NCBI GenBank assembly: GCA_004296865.1
Contig: SCVQ01000571.1
Span: forward strand, 1-9,597
DNA: 9,597 nucleotides
Source of the DNA: Nitrospirota bacterium
GTDB taxonomy: Bacteria > Nitrospirota > Nitrospiria > Nitrospirales > Nitrospiraceae
Direction: 5' to 3'
In this document: piece by piece, positions 1-7,528 of the stretch
Numbering within the stretch: the stretch's first letter is position 1
Layout of the letters: the number at the start of each line of letters is the position of its first letter
Notes under the pieces: model-generated
The model's database searches: none
Told to the model about the DNA's origin: nothing
What the model saw: only the letters and a program-made list of their open reading frames with translations
Program-made: the position numbers and the translations under genes

Positions 1-1803
1 GCCCAGACCTACTTCGGGTAGGAGCTGGCCGACCTGACCCTCGCGGAATCGGCGCTCTTGGCCGGGATCCCCAAGTCGCCCAATCATTACTCCCCGATCA
101 AAAACCTGGAACGGGCCAAGCGGCGCCAGGAACATGTGTTGGCCAGGATGGAGGAAGCCGGGTTTATTACGCCGGAGGAACGAGAGGAGGCGGCCGCGCA
201 ATCCTTGCCGATTCGACGTGTAGCCCCTGAACAGATTGCCCCCCATTTCATCGAACACGTGCGCCAGCACCTGATGACCGCCTATGGAGAGGCGATGGTC
301 TACAAAGGGGGGCTGGAGGTGTTCACGACGTTGAATGTGGAGATGCAAAAAGCGGCGGAAGAGGCCGTTCGGAACGGGCTGCGTCAGTTGGACAAGCGGC
401 AGGGGTGGCGCGGTCCGATCGGGCAGCAGGATGTCACGGGGCTGGCTGAAAAGGCGGCGGCGATGCCTCCGCCGGCAGTCCGCGAGGGCGATGTGCTGCA
501 GGGTGTAGTCACCAAGGTGGCGAAGGATCACGTGGTCGTGCAGGCGGGCGGCACCGCCGGAAAACTGGCGTTTGACGACATGGCCTGGGCGCGCCGCCGG
601 CTGCGTGGCAAGGATCCCAGCAAGGACGTCACGGTATTGCCCAGCGTCAAGCTGTTGGTGAAGCCCGGGGATGTGATCGAAGTGGGGATCAAGAAAGTGG
701 ATCGCGAGGGCGTGCAGTTCCGGCTTGAGCAGACGCCGATCGTCGAGGGAGGCCTCATCGCGATCGATCCCCGAACCGGCGCGATTCGGGCCATGGTTGG
801 CGGGTACGATTTCGCCCGCAGTGAATACAACCGGGCGGTCCTGGCGCACCGGCAGCCAGGGTCCGCCTTCAAGCCCATCATCTATGCCACGGCGCTCAAT
901 GAAGGTTTGAGCCCGGCCACGCTCGTGGTGGATGCCCCGGTCGTGTACGAAAATGAAGATCCCGACAAGACCTGGAAACCGGAAAATTACGAAAAAAAAT
1001 TCTTCGGCGTCATCAGCTTGCGGGAAGCCTTGACGCATTCCCGCAATGCCGCGACGGTCCGCTTGCTGGACAAAGTGGGGGTGCGCGACGTCACCGACTT
1101 TGCGCGTGTGTTGGGCATCGCCAGCCCGCTCAGCCACGATCTTTCGCTGGCGTTGGGGTCCTCCAGCGTCACACTGCAGGAATTGACGGCCGCCTACGGC
1201 ATCTTCGCGAACCAGGGGATGCAACTCGATCCCTACGCGATTACGATGGTGCAGGACAACAATGGACAGATGCTCGAGCAAAAACTGTTCGAGCCGCGTG
1301 AGGCGATCTCGAAGGAAACCGCGTACCTCATCACCAGCATGATGGAGGATGTGATTCAAAAGGGGACCGGGCAACTGGCCAAGTCCATCGAACGGCCGAT
1401 CGCCGGCAAGACCGGTACGACGAACGACTATACGGACGCCTGGTTCATCGGCTATACCCCGAACCTGGTCGTCGGTGTCTGGGTGGGGTTCGATGACATC
1501 CGGACCTTGGGGGAGACCGAGTCCGGGGCCCACGCGGCCTTGCCCATCTGGGTGGACTTCATGCAGGAGGTCTTGCCCTCCCTGCCGGTCCTGCCGTTCG
1601 AGATCCCGGACGACATCCTGTTCGTGAAGGTAGACCCCAGCACCGGTCTTCTCGCCGAGCAGGGAGGGCAGGGCACGGTGGAGATTTTCGCCAAAGGCAC
1701 CGAGCCGACCGACACGGCTCCTCCGCGGACGGACCCCGCGGAGTTCTACAAGTTGGATCAGGTGCTGGAGCCGGCGTCGGGCGCGCCGAGCCCGCCACGG
1801 TAG
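1..1803 (+). CDS. Penicillin-binding protein 1A (class A, bifunctional), 3' part, interrupted by an in-frame TAG
   Basis: Class A PBPs polymerise glycan strands and cross-link peptidoglycan in the periplasm. The 5' part, with the membrane anchor and catalytic glutamate of the glycosyltransferase domain, lies outside the window. Codons 1-6 read AQTYFG, codon 7 is TAG (19-21), and the same frame continues as ELADLTLAESALLAGIPKSPN, a classic end of a GT51 domain. Numbering from the TTG at 58, an OB-like insert follows at about 142-225. The transpeptidase domain has SAFK (catalytic Ser269), SRN 328-330 and KTGT 451-454. The C-terminus is proline-rich and ends in a second TAG (1801-1803). The TTG at 58 has no visible Shine-Dalgarno and sits inside the domain, so it is probably not a real start. 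The gene converges on iscX with 37 bp between stops. Family assignment is firm. Whether the gene is intact depends on the TAG; if real, this is a pseudogene. Confidence 0.85.
19..21 (+). other. Premature in-frame TAG in the PBP1A reading frame
   Basis: The codon after AQTYFG is TAG, where family members usually have a sense codon (often Lys, Asp or His) before the conserved DLTLAESALLAG stretch. The reading frame is the same on both sides, so this is a substitution (for example AAG or TAC to TAG) and not a frameshift. TAG also ends hscA and this gene itself, so recoding of TAG is unlikely. It could be a real nonsense mutation or a sequencing or assembly error. Confidence 0.8.
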
Positions 1804-1840
1804 GGCGATGCCAAGCGGCATGCAAGCAACCGGCGGGCGC

Positions 1841-2053
1841 TCAGGACTTGGCGTCCTGAAACTCCTCGTGCCAGGCCATTTGGATTGATTCCAGGATCTT
1901 CTCGTTGGACTTTTTCGGGTCGTCCCTGAACTCCGGCAGGGCCGTGATCCAGGCATGGAGATCGGTGAACCGCACCGTCAACGGATCGACGTCCGGATGC
2001 GCCTCGACCAACCGGATCGCAATCTCCTCAACATCCTGCCAGTTCAGGTCCAT
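1841..2053 (-). CDS. iscX: IscX, small acidic Fe-S assembly adaptor
   Basis: This 70-residue acidic protein matches IscX (YfhJ; 66 residues in E. coli), which binds IscS, competes with frataxin and ferredoxin, and modulates cluster assembly in the cytosol. Visible family signatures are the N-terminal LNWQDVEEIA helix, the DPLTVRFTDLHAWI core (about 23-36), the acidic FRDDP turn, and SNEKILESIQMAW near the C-terminus. The ATG at 2053 has a strong ribosome-binding site, GGAGGAG (2058-2064). This is the last gene of the isc cluster. It is separated from hscA by a repeat-filled gap, so it may be expressed differently from the rest. Stop is TGA. Identification is firm. Confidence 0.9.
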   Translation of the reverse strand: MDLNWQDVEEIAIRLVEAHPDVDPLTVRFTDLHAWITALPEFRDDPKKSNEKILESIQMAWHEEFQDAKS

Positions 2054-2064
2054 CGGGCTCCTCC

Positions 2065-2172
2065 AAGAGCTTATGGCATATGGCTAATGGTCGGATTCTT
2101 AGGCTATCCGTCCCATAAGCCATCGGCTCTTGTCTTGCAGCCACTGCCATAAGCTATAGGCTATTAGCTCTT
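2065..2172. repeat. Three degenerate copies of an AT-rich inverted repeat between hscA and iscX
   Basis: Left arm 2065-2090 and right arm 2147-2172 are imperfect inverted repeats (21 of 26 positions complementary, 56-nt spacer). A third copy at 2113-2132, in the right-arm orientation, pairs with 2064-2083 at 17 of 20 positions with a 29-nt loop. All contain variants of CCATAAGC and GGCTCTT. The left arm directly abuts the iscX Shine-Dalgarno. The tract lacks coding character. It could be a dispersed intergenic repeat family, an mRNA hairpin that tunes iscX, or both. Confidence 0.75.
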
Positions 2173-2189
2173 ATTGGCTTCCATGCCGC

Positions 2190-4010
2190 CTACGTTAGCT
2201 CGGAAAGTTTCTTGTTCTGCAACGCCTCTTTCAAGGACGTATCCATCAAGACTTCGGCCAAGTGGTGTGTGGCTTTTTCCAGATCGGCAATGCGGGCCCT
2301 GATCCCTCGGTGCTCGTCGCCGGCCCGGGCCGCTTGCAATTCGGCCAGCGCAGTCTTGATGGCGGTGGTTTCTGCGGAATCGATCAGATGGCCGCCCAGT
2401 TCCAAAGCCTTTTCGGTGGCCTTGATAATGGCCTCGGCTTCGGTGCGCGCCTCGATGATTTGACGGGCTTTCAAATCCTCAGCCGCAAATTTGAACGATT
2501 CGCCGATCATCCGTTCCACTTCTTCATCCGACAGCCCATAGGAAGGCTTGACCTCGACGGACTGGGTCAGGCCGGTTCGCACGTCTCTGGCGGTGACGTG
2601 CAGGATGCCGTTTGCGTCGATGAGAAACATGACTTCGATGCGCGGCACGCCGGCCGGGAGCGGCGGGACTTTGAGCTGGAACCGCGCCAGGCTCCGGTTG
2701 TCCTGAGCCAACTCCCGTTCGCCTTGCAGGATGTGGATGTCCACGGAAGTCTGACCGTCCACGTAGGTGGTGAACATCTCCTTGGCGCTGGCGGGGATCG
2801 TGGTGTTCCGGCGGATGAGCGGACTCACCACCCCTCCCATCGTTTCGATACCCAGAGACAGCGGGGTGACATCCAGCAGGAGCATGTCCTGGGTCCCGCC
2901 GCTCAGAATGTCCGCTTGGACGGCTGCTCCAAGAGCGACCACTTCGTCGGGGTTCAATTCGCTATGCGGGACCTTGCCGAATAAGTCTTGCACGCGGCGT
3001 CGGACGAGGGGCATCCGCGTGGAGCCTCCCACCAACACCACTTCGTCGATCTGGGCGGGCTGCAAGCCTGCGTCCTTGAGCGCAAGGCGGCAGGGGCCGA
3101 GCGTCTGCTCGACCAAGGCCGTCGTCAGGCCTTCAAGTTGATCGCGCGTGATCTGGCGGCGGAAGACGCCGTGCCCGGATGGTAATTCGAGGACGACCAT
3201 CGTCTTCTGTTCGTCGGAGAGCCGGATCTTTGCCCGCTCGGCTTCCAAGCGGAGGGCCTGCATCTGGTCCGGGTACTGGTCCAGGGAACACCCGTGCTGT
3301 TCGCGAATTTCGTTTAACAGCAGGTTGACGAGGGTCCGGTCGAAGTCGTCGCCGCCCAAATAGGTGTTGCCGTTGGTGGCCAGGACCTCGAAGATCCCAT
3401 CCTTGAGCTTAAGAATCGAGATATCGAAGGTGCCGCCACCCAAATCGTAGACAGCAATAGTGCCCTGGGTTTTTTTCTGTAATCCGTAAGCCAGCGAGGC
3501 TGCGGTGGGCTCGTTGATGATGCGCAGCACGTCCAGCCCGGCGATCAGGCCCGCATCCTTGGTGGCCTGTCTCTGGCTGTCGTTGAAGTAGGCGGGGACC
3601 GTGATCACGGCCTTCGTGATGTCTTCGCCCAGGTGTTCTTCCGCCCGGCGCTTGAGCTCTCTCAGGATCATGGCCGAAATCTGCGGCGGCGAATAGGTCT
3701 TGTCGCCGATCTGAATGCGGATGACGCCACCCTGTTCCTGGAGTTTGTAGGGAAAGTAGGTGAGCTCCTCCGAGACGTCCTCCAGACTCTTGCCCATGAA
3801 CCGTTTGACGGAGTAGATCGTGCGCTCCGGGTTGCGAACCAGGTGTTCCTTGGCTGGATCGCCGACGATCAGGCCGTTGTCGGTCATGGCGACGACGGAG
3901 GACACCATGCCGCGCTCGTTTCGTCCTGCGATGACGCGGGGCGTCTGGCCGTCCATATAGGCGATCAGGGAATTCGTAGTGCCGAGGTCGATGCCGACGA
4001 TGCGTGTCAT
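2190..4010 (-). CDS. hscA: HscA, Hsp70-family chaperone of Fe-S cluster transfer
   Basis: HscA is the specialised Hsp70 that, with HscB, binds the LPPVK motif of IscU and drives cluster release using ATP. At 606 residues it is close to E. coli HscA (616) and shorter than DnaK. The nucleotide-binding domain shows GIDLGTTNS (6-14), [10 protein letters not shown] (135-144), [12 protein letters not shown] (165-176), DLGGGTFD (189-196) and [11 protein letters not shown] (324-334). The interdomain linker [12 protein letters not shown] is at 376-387, followed by the substrate-binding beta domain and a helical lid. The C-terminus lacks the acidic tail typical of DnaK, which together with the isc context supports HscA over DnaK. 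ATG at 4010 is 19 bp after the hscB stop with only a weak Shine-Dalgarno, suggesting translational coupling. The stop is TAG (2190-2192). Confidence 0.93.
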   Translation of the reverse strand: MTRIVGIDLGTTNSLIAYMDGQTPRVIAGRNERGMVSSVVAMTDNGLIVGDPAKEHLVRNPERTIYSVKRFMGKSLEDVSEELTYFPYKLQEQGGVIRIQIGDKTYSPPQISAMILRELKRRAEEHLGEDITKAVITVPAYFNDSQRQATKDAGLIAGLDVLRIINEPTAASLAYGLQKKTQGTIAVYDLGGGTFDISILKLKDGIFEVLATNGNTYLGGDDFDRTLVNLLLNEIREQHGCSLDQYPDQMQALRLEAERAKIRLSDEQKTMVVLELPSGHGVFRRQITRDQLEGLTTALVEQTLGPCRLALKDAGLQPAQIDEVVLVGGSTRMPLVRRRVQDLFGKVPHSELNPDEVVALGAAVQADILSGGTQDMLLLDVTPLSLGIETMGGVVSPLIRRNTTIPASAKEMFTTYVDGQTSVDIHILQGERELAQDNRSLARFQLKVPPLPAGVPRIEVMFLIDANGILHVTARDVRTGLTQSVEVKPSYGLSDEEVERMIGESFKFAAEDLKARQIIEARTEAEAIIKATEKALELGGHLIDSAETTAIKTALAELQAARAGDEHRGIRARIADLEKATHHLAEVLMDTSLKEALQNKKLSELT

Positions 4011-4029
4011 GGGTGTAAAAGCCTGTTGC

Positions 4030-4767
4030 TCAGGCGGTGGTGGCGGTCAGGTCGTTGACGATGTTGCGGAGATAGGTCCGGTTCGAGAGGATCTCTCGCA
4101 TCTCCTTGAGGACGGCGGTGGCGTCCTTCTGGAAGTCGGGGGAGGCCGGGTCCGTCCGGCTCTGCCGGCTGTGCAGAGCATCCCACCGGGTGAATAATTC
4201 GAACAGACGGCGGTCCATTTCGCGCTGGCGCTGTTCGAGCAGTTCGCGGTCCGTTGTCAGCTTGTCGCGCAGGCGCGCCACGGCGGCGGGGTTCTGGTCG
4301 GAGGCGGAGCGATAGGCCTCCAGATCCTCCTGGAGGGTCAGGATTTCCTCGAAGAGGTCGGCGGGCGGGGAGGTCCGGATGTCCTTGGCCGAGCCAGCCT
4401 CCAGCCGGAGCAAGTACTCCGCTCGCTGGATCGGATCCTTGAGCGTGCGGTAGGCGGTGTTCAGCATCGCCGAGTTGCCCAGGCTAATGCTTTGTTCGGA
4501 CTCGGTCTTGCGCTGGTAGAAGTCGGGGTGAAAGGTCCGGCTGAGTTCGTAGAACTTCGCTTCCAGCGCGCCGAGGTCGATGTTCAACAGCCGGGGTAGG
4601 CCGAGACAGGTGAAGTAGTCCATCTCCTTCGACAACGGCTGCACCTTGACGCACTGTTCGCAAAAATACTCCCCGGTGATCTCGGACTGGCAGTGCCAGC
4701 ACATGCTCCGAGCCATCTGGAGTTCGCTGCGTTTCATCGGGGTTTTCTGTGTGCCATCCATCGTCAT
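4030..4767 (-). CDS. hscB: HscB, J-domain co-chaperone with an N-terminal double-CxxC motif
   Basis: HscB (Hsc20) stimulates HscA ATPase activity and delivers IscU to it. The J-domain runs from about 50 to 115 and contains the essential HPD at 80-82 (SRTFHPDFYQRK). The C-terminal part is a helical bundle, as expected for IscU binding. Unlike E. coli HscB (171 residues, no such extension), this 245-residue protein starts with CWHC (23-26) and CEQC (36-39), a probable zinc knuckle like that of human HSC20. The start at 4767 (MTMDG) is 23 bp downstream of iscA and has no clear Shine-Dalgarno. In-frame ATGs at 4761, 4737 and 4716 are alternatives, all of which keep the cysteines. Identity is firm, the exact start is not. 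Confidence 0.9.
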   Translation of the reverse strand: MTMDGTQKTPMKRSELQMARSMCWHCQSEITGEYFCEQCVKVQPLSKEMDYFTCLGLPRLLNIDLGALEAKFYELSRTFHPDFYQRKTESEQSISLGNSAMLNTAYRTLKDPIQRAEYLLRLEAGSAKDIRTSPPADLFEEILTLQEDLEAYRSASDQNPAAVARLRDKLTTDRELLEQRQREMDRRLFELFTRWDALHSRQSRTDPASPDFQKDATAVLKEMREILSNRTYLRNIVNDLTATTA

Positions 4768-4790
4768 AGGGGCTTTTCAGGCAACGAGCG

Positions 4791-5144
4791 TCAGGCCGAA
4801 AAGGATTCCCCGCAGCCGCAGGTCTTGTCGGCGTTCGGGTTGACGAATTTGAAGTTGCCGCCGAGCAAGTCCTTGTGAAAATCGAGTTGGGTGCCTTGCA
4901 GGTAAATGGCGCTCTTGGCATCCACGATCACCTTGACGCCCTCGATTTCGCAGACGGTGTCGTATTGGCCGATCTTGTCGTCGAAGTTGATGGTGTAGCT
5001 CAGCCCCGAGCAGCCGCCCCCCTTGACCCCGACGCGGAGCCCGCCTCCCGTGATGCCTTGCACGTTGAGCAGGCGCTTCACTTCAGTCAGAGCGGCTTGG
5101 CTGAGCGTGATGACCGGTGTGTTCGTCGTGTGTGTCGCGTCCAT
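4791..5144 (-). CDS. iscA: IscA, A-type Fe-S carrier protein
   Basis: A-type carriers accept iron or assembled clusters and pass them to apoproteins. The 117-residue protein shows the three invariant cysteines: Cys45 in GGGCSGLSY, and Cys109 and Cys111 in the C-terminal CGCGESF. The motif FVNPNADKTCGCG is typical of the HesB/IscA/ErpA family. A non-conserved Cys65 is also present. The N-terminus is about ten residues longer than E. coli IscA. ATG at 5144 is preceded by AAGGAG with 6-nt spacing. The gene lies between iscU (45-bp gap) and hscB (23-bp gap). ErpA is a possible alternative by sequence alone, but position favours IscA. Confidence 0.92.
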   Translation of the reverse strand: MDATHTTNTPVITLSQAALTEVKRLLNVQGITGGGLRVGVKGGGCSGLSYTINFDDKIGQYDTVCEIEGVKVIVDAKSAIYLQGTQLDFHKDLLGGNFKFVNPNADKTCGCGESFSA

Positions 5145-5189
5145 CGCTGACTCCTTGCGCTGACTCCTTGGTGTGAGGTTGGCGGCGGC

Positions 5190-5576
5190 TTACTTTTTCT
5201 CCTCCGCCTTTTTCTTGTAGTCGTTCAGGGCCGCTTTGATGGCATCCTCGGCCAGCACCGAGCAATGGATCTTGACCGGCGGCAGGTTGAGTTCCTGCAC
5301 GATGTCGGTGTTCTTGATCTTCTGGGCTTCTTCCAGGGTCTTGCCTTTCAGCCATTCGGTGGCCAGGCTCGAACTGGCGATGGCCGATCCGCAGCCGAAG
5401 GTCTTGAACTTGGCATCCACGATGGTCTCGTCCTGCACCTTGATCTGCAGCTTCATGACGTCGCCGCATTCCGGCGCTCCGACGATGCCGGTGCCCACGT
5501 CGTCTTCATCCTTCTTAAAGCTCCCCATGTTGCGCGGGTTATTGAAATGGTCCACGACTTTGTCACTATACGCCAT
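5190..5576 (-). CDS. iscU: IscU, Fe-S cluster assembly scaffold
   Basis: IscU is the scaffold on which [2Fe-2S] and [4Fe-4S] clusters are built from IscS-derived sulfur. This 128-residue copy matches E. coli IscU in length. Cluster-binding residues are in place: Cys37 and Asp39 in PECGDVM, Cys62 in FGCGSAIASSS, and His104 and Cys105 in IHCSVLAEDA. LPPVK at 98-102 is the HscA recognition motif, which fits the hscA and hscB genes downstream. The C-terminus is lysine-rich. ATG at 5576 has a strong GGAGGAGGA Shine-Dalgarno. The LPPVK motif and isc context separate it from SufU. Confidence 0.96.
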   Translation of the reverse strand: MAYSDKVVDHFNNPRNMGSFKKDEDDVGTGIVGAPECGDVMKLQIKVQDETIVDAKFKTFGCGSAIASSSLATEWLKGKTLEEAQKIKNTDIVQELNLPPVKIHCSVLAEDAIKAALNDYKKKAEEKK

Positions 5577-5621
5577 GGTGCAATCCTCCTCCGTGGTGCG
5601 TGGTGTCGGTCACGGTTATCA

Positions 5622-6839
5622 TTAATGCGCCGACCACTGGACAGTTTTCAGGTCGACGCCATCTTTGGCCATCTCATACAAGGGCGACATCTCCCGCAGC
5701 TTGGTGACGATCTCGATGATGCGCGTGGCCGTGTAGTCCACTTCCTCGTTCGTGTTGAAGCGCCCCAGGCCGAACCGGATCGAGGAGTGGGCCAGGTCCG
5801 ATCCCACCCCCAGCGCGCGGAGGACGTAGGAGGGCTCCAGCGTCGCCGAGGTGCAAGCCGAGCCGGACGACAGGGCGATCTCCTTGACGCCCATCAGGAG
5901 CGATTCGCCTTCGACGTAGGCGAATGAAATATTCAGGTTGTGCGGCAGCCGCTGGCTCGGATGTCCGTTCAAGTAGACCTCATCCATCTTCTTCATGATC
6001 CCGTCCTTGAGGCGGTCCCGCATGGTCGCGAGCCGGACCGATTCGGCGGGCATTTCCTGCTCGCACAATTCGCACGCCTTGCCAAATCCCACGATCAACG
6101 GCACGGGCAAGGTGCCCGACCGCATCCCGCGCTCATGGCCGCCGCCGTCGATGAGCGGAGTGAGCCGGACGCGCGGCCCTTTCTTCCGGACGTACAGCGC
6201 GCCCACGCCCTTGGGTCCGTAGATTTTGTGGGCGGAAAACGACATCAGGTCGATTCCCATCTCCTGGACATCCACGGGGATCTTGCCGACGCCCTGGGTG
6301 GCGTCGCAGTGGAACAGGACCCCTTTCTCCTTGGCGATCTTGCCGATCTCCTTGATCGGGTTGATCGTCCCGATTTCATTGTTGGCCAGCATGATCGAAA
6401 TCAAGACGGTCTTGTCCGTGATCGCGTTCCGGACGTCGTCCGGATTGACCATCCCGTACTTGTCCACGGGCAGATAGGTCACCTTCAGCCCCCGTTTCGA
6501 CTCGAGGGTCTTGGCGGTATCTAGGACGGCGCGGTGCTCGGTCAGGGAGGTGATGAGGTGGTCGCCCTTCTCGCGATACATGTCCGTTACGCCCTTGAGC
6601 GCGAGATTGTTGGACTCGGTGGCGCCGCTGGTGAACACGATCTCTTTGGCATCGGCGTGGATGAGCCGGGCAATTTGCTGACGTGCGCGTTCGACCGCCT
6701 CCTCGGCTTCCCATCCGAAGGGATGGTTTCGGCTGGCCGCGTTGCCGAACTTTTCGACGAAGTACGGCAGCATCGTTTCCAGGGCCCGCGGGTCCATGGG
6801 GGTGGTGGAGTGGTTATCCAGGTAAATCGGGAATTTCAT
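5622..6839 (-). CDS. iscS: IscS, PLP-dependent cysteine desulfurase
   Basis: IscS converts cysteine to alanine and passes the persulfide sulfur to IscU and other acceptors. The 405-residue length equals or nearly equals that of E. coli IscS (404). Key residues are visible: the N-terminal YLDNHSTTP, His102 in LTEHRAVLD, the PLP lysine Lys205 in [12 protein letters not shown], and the catalytic loop cysteine Cys329 in [21 protein letters not shown]. The long active-site loop (group I) marks it as IscS/NifS and not SufS. Its ATG overlaps the iscR stop in an ATGA, so it is probably translated by coupling to iscR. The isc neighbours favour IscS over NifS. Confidence 0.96.
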   Translation of the reverse strand: MKFPIYLDNHSTTPMDPRALETMLPYFVEKFGNAASRNHPFGWEAEEAVERARQQIARLIHADAKEIVFTSGATESNNLALKGVTDMYREKGDHLITSLTEHRAVLDTAKTLESKRGLKVTYLPVDKYGMVNPDDVRNAITDKTVLISIMLANNEIGTINPIKEIGKIAKEKGVLFHCDATQGVGKIPVDVQEMGIDLMSFSAHKIYGPKGVGALYVRKKGPRVRLTPLIDGGGHERGMRSGTLPVPLIVGFGKACELCEQEMPAESVRLATMRDRLKDGIMKKMDEVYLNGHPSQRLPHNLNISFAYVEGESLLMGVKEIALSSGSACTSATLEPSYVLRALGVGSDLAHSSIRFGLGRFNTNEEVDYTATRIIEIVTKLREMSPLYEMAKDGVDLKTVQWSAH

Positions 6840-7312
6840 CGCTCGACTCCTTCTACGGTGGTGGTCGGCTGGATCGTAATCAAGGGTGTGCCGCCCATCA
6901 TATCTTCAACGGTCATGTTGTTCAGAAGCTGATAGATGCTGTCTTGCACCTTGCGCAAGGGGGTCCTGATGTTGCAGTGTTCACGCTGCAGGCAGGTCGA
7001 CTCGTCCTTGTCGTGATAGCAGTCCGCGATGCCGAGCGGGCCTTCGATGGCTTCCAGGACTTGAGCAATCGTGATCGTCCCCGCATTGCGGGCCAGCAGG
7101 TACCCGCCCTTCGGGCCGTTCTGGCTTTCGACGATTCCGTGTTTGGCGAGTGCCTGGAGCACTTTGGCCAAGAGCTCCACCGGAATGTGGTGCTCTTCGG
7201 CAATCTCTTTGGTATTGATGATCCTGGCCTGTGCGACATCGCCGAACTGCACCGACGCGATGTACTGAAGCGCCATCAATCCGTAGTCGGCTTTTTTGGA
7301 AAGCTTAAGCAT
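6836..7312 (-). CDS. iscR: IscR, Rrf2-family Fe-S-sensing repressor
   Basis: IscR binds a [2Fe-2S] cluster and regulates the isc operon according to cluster supply. The 158-residue protein has a winged helix (recognition helix near 43-58, wing [10 protein letters not shown] 66-75) followed by Cys98, Cys107 and Cys113. The C-X8-C-X5-C spacing differs from E. coli (C-X5-C-X5-C), and Arg116 stands where E. coli has the ligand His107. His100 and His112 are possible substitutes. In the recognition helix, Ala49 and Lys50 align with E. coli Glu43 and Gln44. ATG at 7312 has GGAGG (7319-7323) with 6-nt spacing. It is first in the operon, behind a strong promoter overlapped by two dyads. Other Rrf2 members are possible, but position makes IscR likely. 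Confidence 0.92.
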   Translation of the reverse strand: MLKLSKKADYGLMALQYIASVQFGDVAQARIINTKEIAEEHHIPVELLAKVLQALAKHGIVESQNGPKGGYLLARNAGTITIAQVLEAIEGPLGIADCYHDKDESTCLQREHCNIRTPLRKVQDSIYQLLNNMTVEDMMGGTPLITIQPTTTVEGVER

Positions 7313-7321
7313 GCGTAACCT

Positions 7322-7338
7322 CCGACTGAGGGAGTCGT
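7322..7338. promoter_or_regulatory. Candidate IscR operator 2 (dyad in iscR 5' UTR)
   Basis: CGACT-GAGGG-AGTCG (7323-7337) is a perfect 5-bp dyad with a 5-bp centre. It agrees with the E. coli type 1 IscR consensus (YYGACTRWWWYAGTCRR, from memory) at about 13 of 17 positions. It abuts the iscR Shine-Dalgarno. A short mRNA hairpin is the alternative reading, though both could hold. Confidence 0.5.
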
Positions 7339-7352
7339 GGACCTGCCAGGTC

Positions 7353-7371
7353 TCCGATCAAATTGGTCGGA
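7353..7371. promoter_or_regulatory. Candidate IscR operator 1 (dyad over iscR transcription start)
   Basis: TCCGATCAAATTGGTCGGA is palindromic except for one mismatched pair (positions 6 and 14) around the central base. Arms GATC/GGTC are separated by 5 bp, as in type 1 IscR sites, with about 14 of 17 consensus matches. It lies just downstream of the predicted iscR -10, where a bound protein would block transcription. Confidence 0.6.
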
Positions 7372-7374
7372 TAA

Positions 7375-7404
7375 AATGTATCATTGAAACGCTGACTCTG
7401 TCAA
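7375..7404 (-). promoter_or_regulatory. Predicted sigma70-type promoter of iscR
   Basis: On the minus strand a perfect TTGACA (7399-7404) is followed by 18 bp and TACATT (7375-7380), preceded by TG-A as in an extended -10. The predicted start is near 7368, inside operator 1, giving a leader of about 55 nt. Confidence 0.6.
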
Positions 7405-7412
7405 TTAATAAT
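7384..7412 (+). promoter_or_regulatory. Predicted promoter of the ferredoxin gene
   Basis: TTGAAA (7384-7389), 17 bp, then AATAAT (7407-7412; 5 of 6 to TATAAT). The predicted start is near 7419. It interleaves with the divergent iscR promoter: the iscR -35 lies within its spacer. Confidence 0.5.
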
Positions 7413-7528
7413 AAGTCTATTAAATACATGGCATTACGATGAAAAATAAGCCGTGCGCACGAAATATTGACTATGATACAGTATACAAATCTAAGTTTTC
7501 TAAAGACCTGAACGAGAAGGACTTGGTG

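Noticed and set aside
19..21. Suppressed or reassigned TAG codon
   Set aside because: TAG ends hscA (2190-2192) and the PBP gene (1801-1803) in the same window, and no suppressor context is visible.
58..60. TTG as a true start of a shortened PBP
   Set aside because: There is no Shine-Dalgarno, and it falls inside the conserved GT51 domain; the frame simply continues from upstream.
1808..1821. Hairpin ATGCC-AAGC-GGCAT as a Rho-independent terminator
   Set aside because: The stem is only 5 bp and no T-tract follows on either strand.
2262..2984. A 240-codon open frame on the plus strand opposite hscA
   Set aside because: It is fully antisense to a strongly conserved Hsp70, has no recognisable motif, and is the kind of open frame expected opposite GC-rich coding sequence.
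5265..5927. Long plus-strand open frame opposite iscU and iscS
   Set aside because: It runs through two conserved genes and the gap between them, so it is a shadow frame.
7393..7403. TGACTCTGTCA dyad over the iscR -35 as a third IscR site
   Set aside because: The centre is 3 bp, not 5, and the arms are only 4 bp, one of them being the -35 hexamer itself.
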